This document shows, in pieces, positions 4,902 to 5,684 of a stretch of DNA of 5,684 nucleotides. Every line of letters starts with the position of its first letter. Position 1 is the first letter of the stretch. The notes beneath the pieces are model-generated. The model was given only the letters and a program-made list of their open reading frames with translations. It searched no databases and was not told the DNA's origin. Source of the stretch: an uncultured Pseudomonadota bacterium (GTDB taxonomy: Bacteria > Pseudomonadota > Gammaproteobacteria > Burkholderiales > SG8-39); contig CAIPGJ010000996.1 of NCBI GenBank assembly GCA_903864555.1, forward strand, positions 1 to 5,684. Direction: 5' to 3'. The position numbers and the translations under genes are program-made.

Positions 4902-5684
4902 ATGAGCAACGCCCCCACCGACCCCTACGGCCTCGATGAACTGACCAAGCGCCGCGCCCACGGCTACACCATGGGCGGCGAGGAAAAACTCGCCCTGCAG
5001 CGCGAGAAGGGACGGTTGAATGCCCGCGAACGCATCGACGCCGTGCTCGATCCGGGCAGCTTCAAGGAGTTCGGTCAGTTGAACCACAGCGACCTGCCCT
5101 CCACCCAGGCCAAGACCCCGGCCGACGGCAAGATCACCGGCTTCGGCAACGTCGAGGGTCGCCCCGTCTATGTGGTGGCCGACGACATCACCGTGCTGGC
5201 CGGCAGCGGCGGCCGCATCGCGGTGAGCAAGATCAACAAGACCACCCACTACGCCATCGAGAAGGGCTATCCCATCGTGATGATGGGCGAAGGCGGCGGC
5301 ACGCGCATGCCCGACAACCTCGGTGCCGCCAACCACATGCGCACCCCCTCGCGCATGGGCGGGGACACGCGCGACCGGCGCGTGCCCTTCGTCAACTGCA
5401 TCATGGGCGAGAGCTATGGCAGCCCGACCTGGAAGACCGCGCTGGCCGACGTGAGCATCCAGGTGAAGGGCACCTGCATGGCCGTGTCCGGCCCGCGCGT
5501 GATCGAACAGGCCACCGGCGAAAAGCTCACCCCCGAGGAACTAGGCGGCTGGGAAGTCCACGCCAAGCAGACCGGCCTCATCGACCTGGTGGCCGACAAC
5601 GACACCCACTGCCTGCAACTGGTGCGCAAGGTGCTCTCCTACCTGCCCTCCAACTTCCGCCAACTGCCCCCGGTGGTGGACACC
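4902..5684 (+). CDS. Acyl-CoA carboxylase carboxyltransferase subunit, N-terminal part (3' partial)
   Basis: The frame is open from the ATG at 4902 to the window end, giving 261 residues of a protein that is usually about 510-540. It covers the N-terminal carboxyltransferase domain. 'EEKLALQREKGRLNARERIDAVLDPGSFKE' matches the family's 'xGKLTARERIxxLLDxGSFxE' start. 'DGKITGFGNVEGRPVYVVADD' (75-95) corresponds to 'VVTGxGxVxGRxVxVxAxD'. 'EGGGTR' (130-135) is the oxyanion-hole loop, usually Ser-Gly-Gly-Ala-Arg. 'GEKLTPEELGG' continues the pattern ('ATGEEVSxExLGG'). 'ADDITVLAGSGG' replaces the usual 'DFTVxGGSxG'. A ribosome binding site, AAGGA, lies at 4891-4895. The start is 54 bases after the CoA-transferase stop, so the two are probably one operon. 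It would use carboxybiotin on a biotin carrier, possibly the small one at 679-891. The window shows the C-terminal half of one carboxyltransferase and the N-terminal half of this one, so the two cannot be compared directly. The substrate is unassigned. Confidence 0.92.
   Translation, partial: MSNAPTDPYGLDELTKRRAHGYTMGGEEKLALQREKGRLNARERIDAVLDPGSFKEFGQLNHSDLPSTQAKTPADGKITGFGNVEGRPVYVVADDITVLAGSGGRIAVSKINKTTHYAIEKGYPIVMMGEGGGTRMPDNLGAANHMRTPSRMGGDTRDRRVPFVNCIMGESYGSPTWKTALADVSIQVKGTCMAVSGPRVIEQATGEKLTPEELGGWEVHAKQTGLIDLVADNDTHCLQLVRKVLSYLPSNFRQLPPVVDT

Noticed and set aside
3126..5336. A 736-codon open frame on the minus strand, antisense to the CoA-transferase and carboxyltransferase genes
   Set aside because: It spans two real plus-strand genes and the gap between them. 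Its translation is rich in Ala, Gly, Val and His without recognisable domains, as expected of the strand opposite high-GC coding sequence.
1..5684. CRISPR arrays, tRNA or rRNA genes, transposases, phage or defence genes
   Set aside because: No spaced direct repeats, no tRNA-like cloverleaf or rRNA sequence, and no protein of these families was seen on either strand.

Overview
The window is GC-rich, tightly coding bacterial DNA. It is most likely from a betaproteobacterium (Burkholderiales/Rhodocyclales-like). I infer this from the base composition, from an orphan Bug/TctC-type periplasmic binding protein (a family hugely expanded there), and from the C5-hairpin-G5 intergenic repeat. This is an inference from style, not a database match. 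All four identifiable protein families belong to acyl-CoA and carboxylate metabolism.

Layout: (1) Positions 1-643 (+) hold the C-terminal part of a biotin-dependent acyl-CoA carboxylase carboxyltransferase whose start lies upstream of the window. (2) Positions 679-891 (+) encode a 70-residue stand-alone biotin carrier protein with its own Shine-Dalgarno, apparently in the same operon. (3) Positions 892-1194 are non-coding and hold a pair of inverted, hairpin-rich repeats at the junction between convergent genes. (4) Positions 1195-2196 (-) encode a tripartite-tricarboxylate-transporter type substrate-binding protein with a signal peptide and no membrane subunits nearby. (5) Positions 2197-2600 are a roughly 400-base divergent intergenic region with no convincing gene. 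(6) Positions 2601-4847 (+) encode a 748-residue protein made of two family III (CaiB/BaiF) CoA-transferase domains in tandem, each keeping an aspartate where the catalytic one is expected. (7) Positions 4902-5684 (+) hold the N-terminal part of a second carboxyltransferase, running off the window and in the same operon as the CoA-transferase.

Working model (inference): a carboxylic acid is captured by the periplasmic binding protein. The fused CoA-transferase moves CoA onto it, and a biotin-dependent carboxylase carboxylates the CoA thioester. That carboxylase would consist of the carboxyltransferase, the small biotin carrier and a biotin carboxylase that is not in the window. The window thus looks like the junction of two carboxylase gene groups of one catabolic cluster. 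The substrate cannot be read from the sequence. The most unusual items are the double CoA-transferase with two apparently intact active sites, the inverted-repeat element, and the non-standard active-site-loop motifs of the carboxyltransferases.
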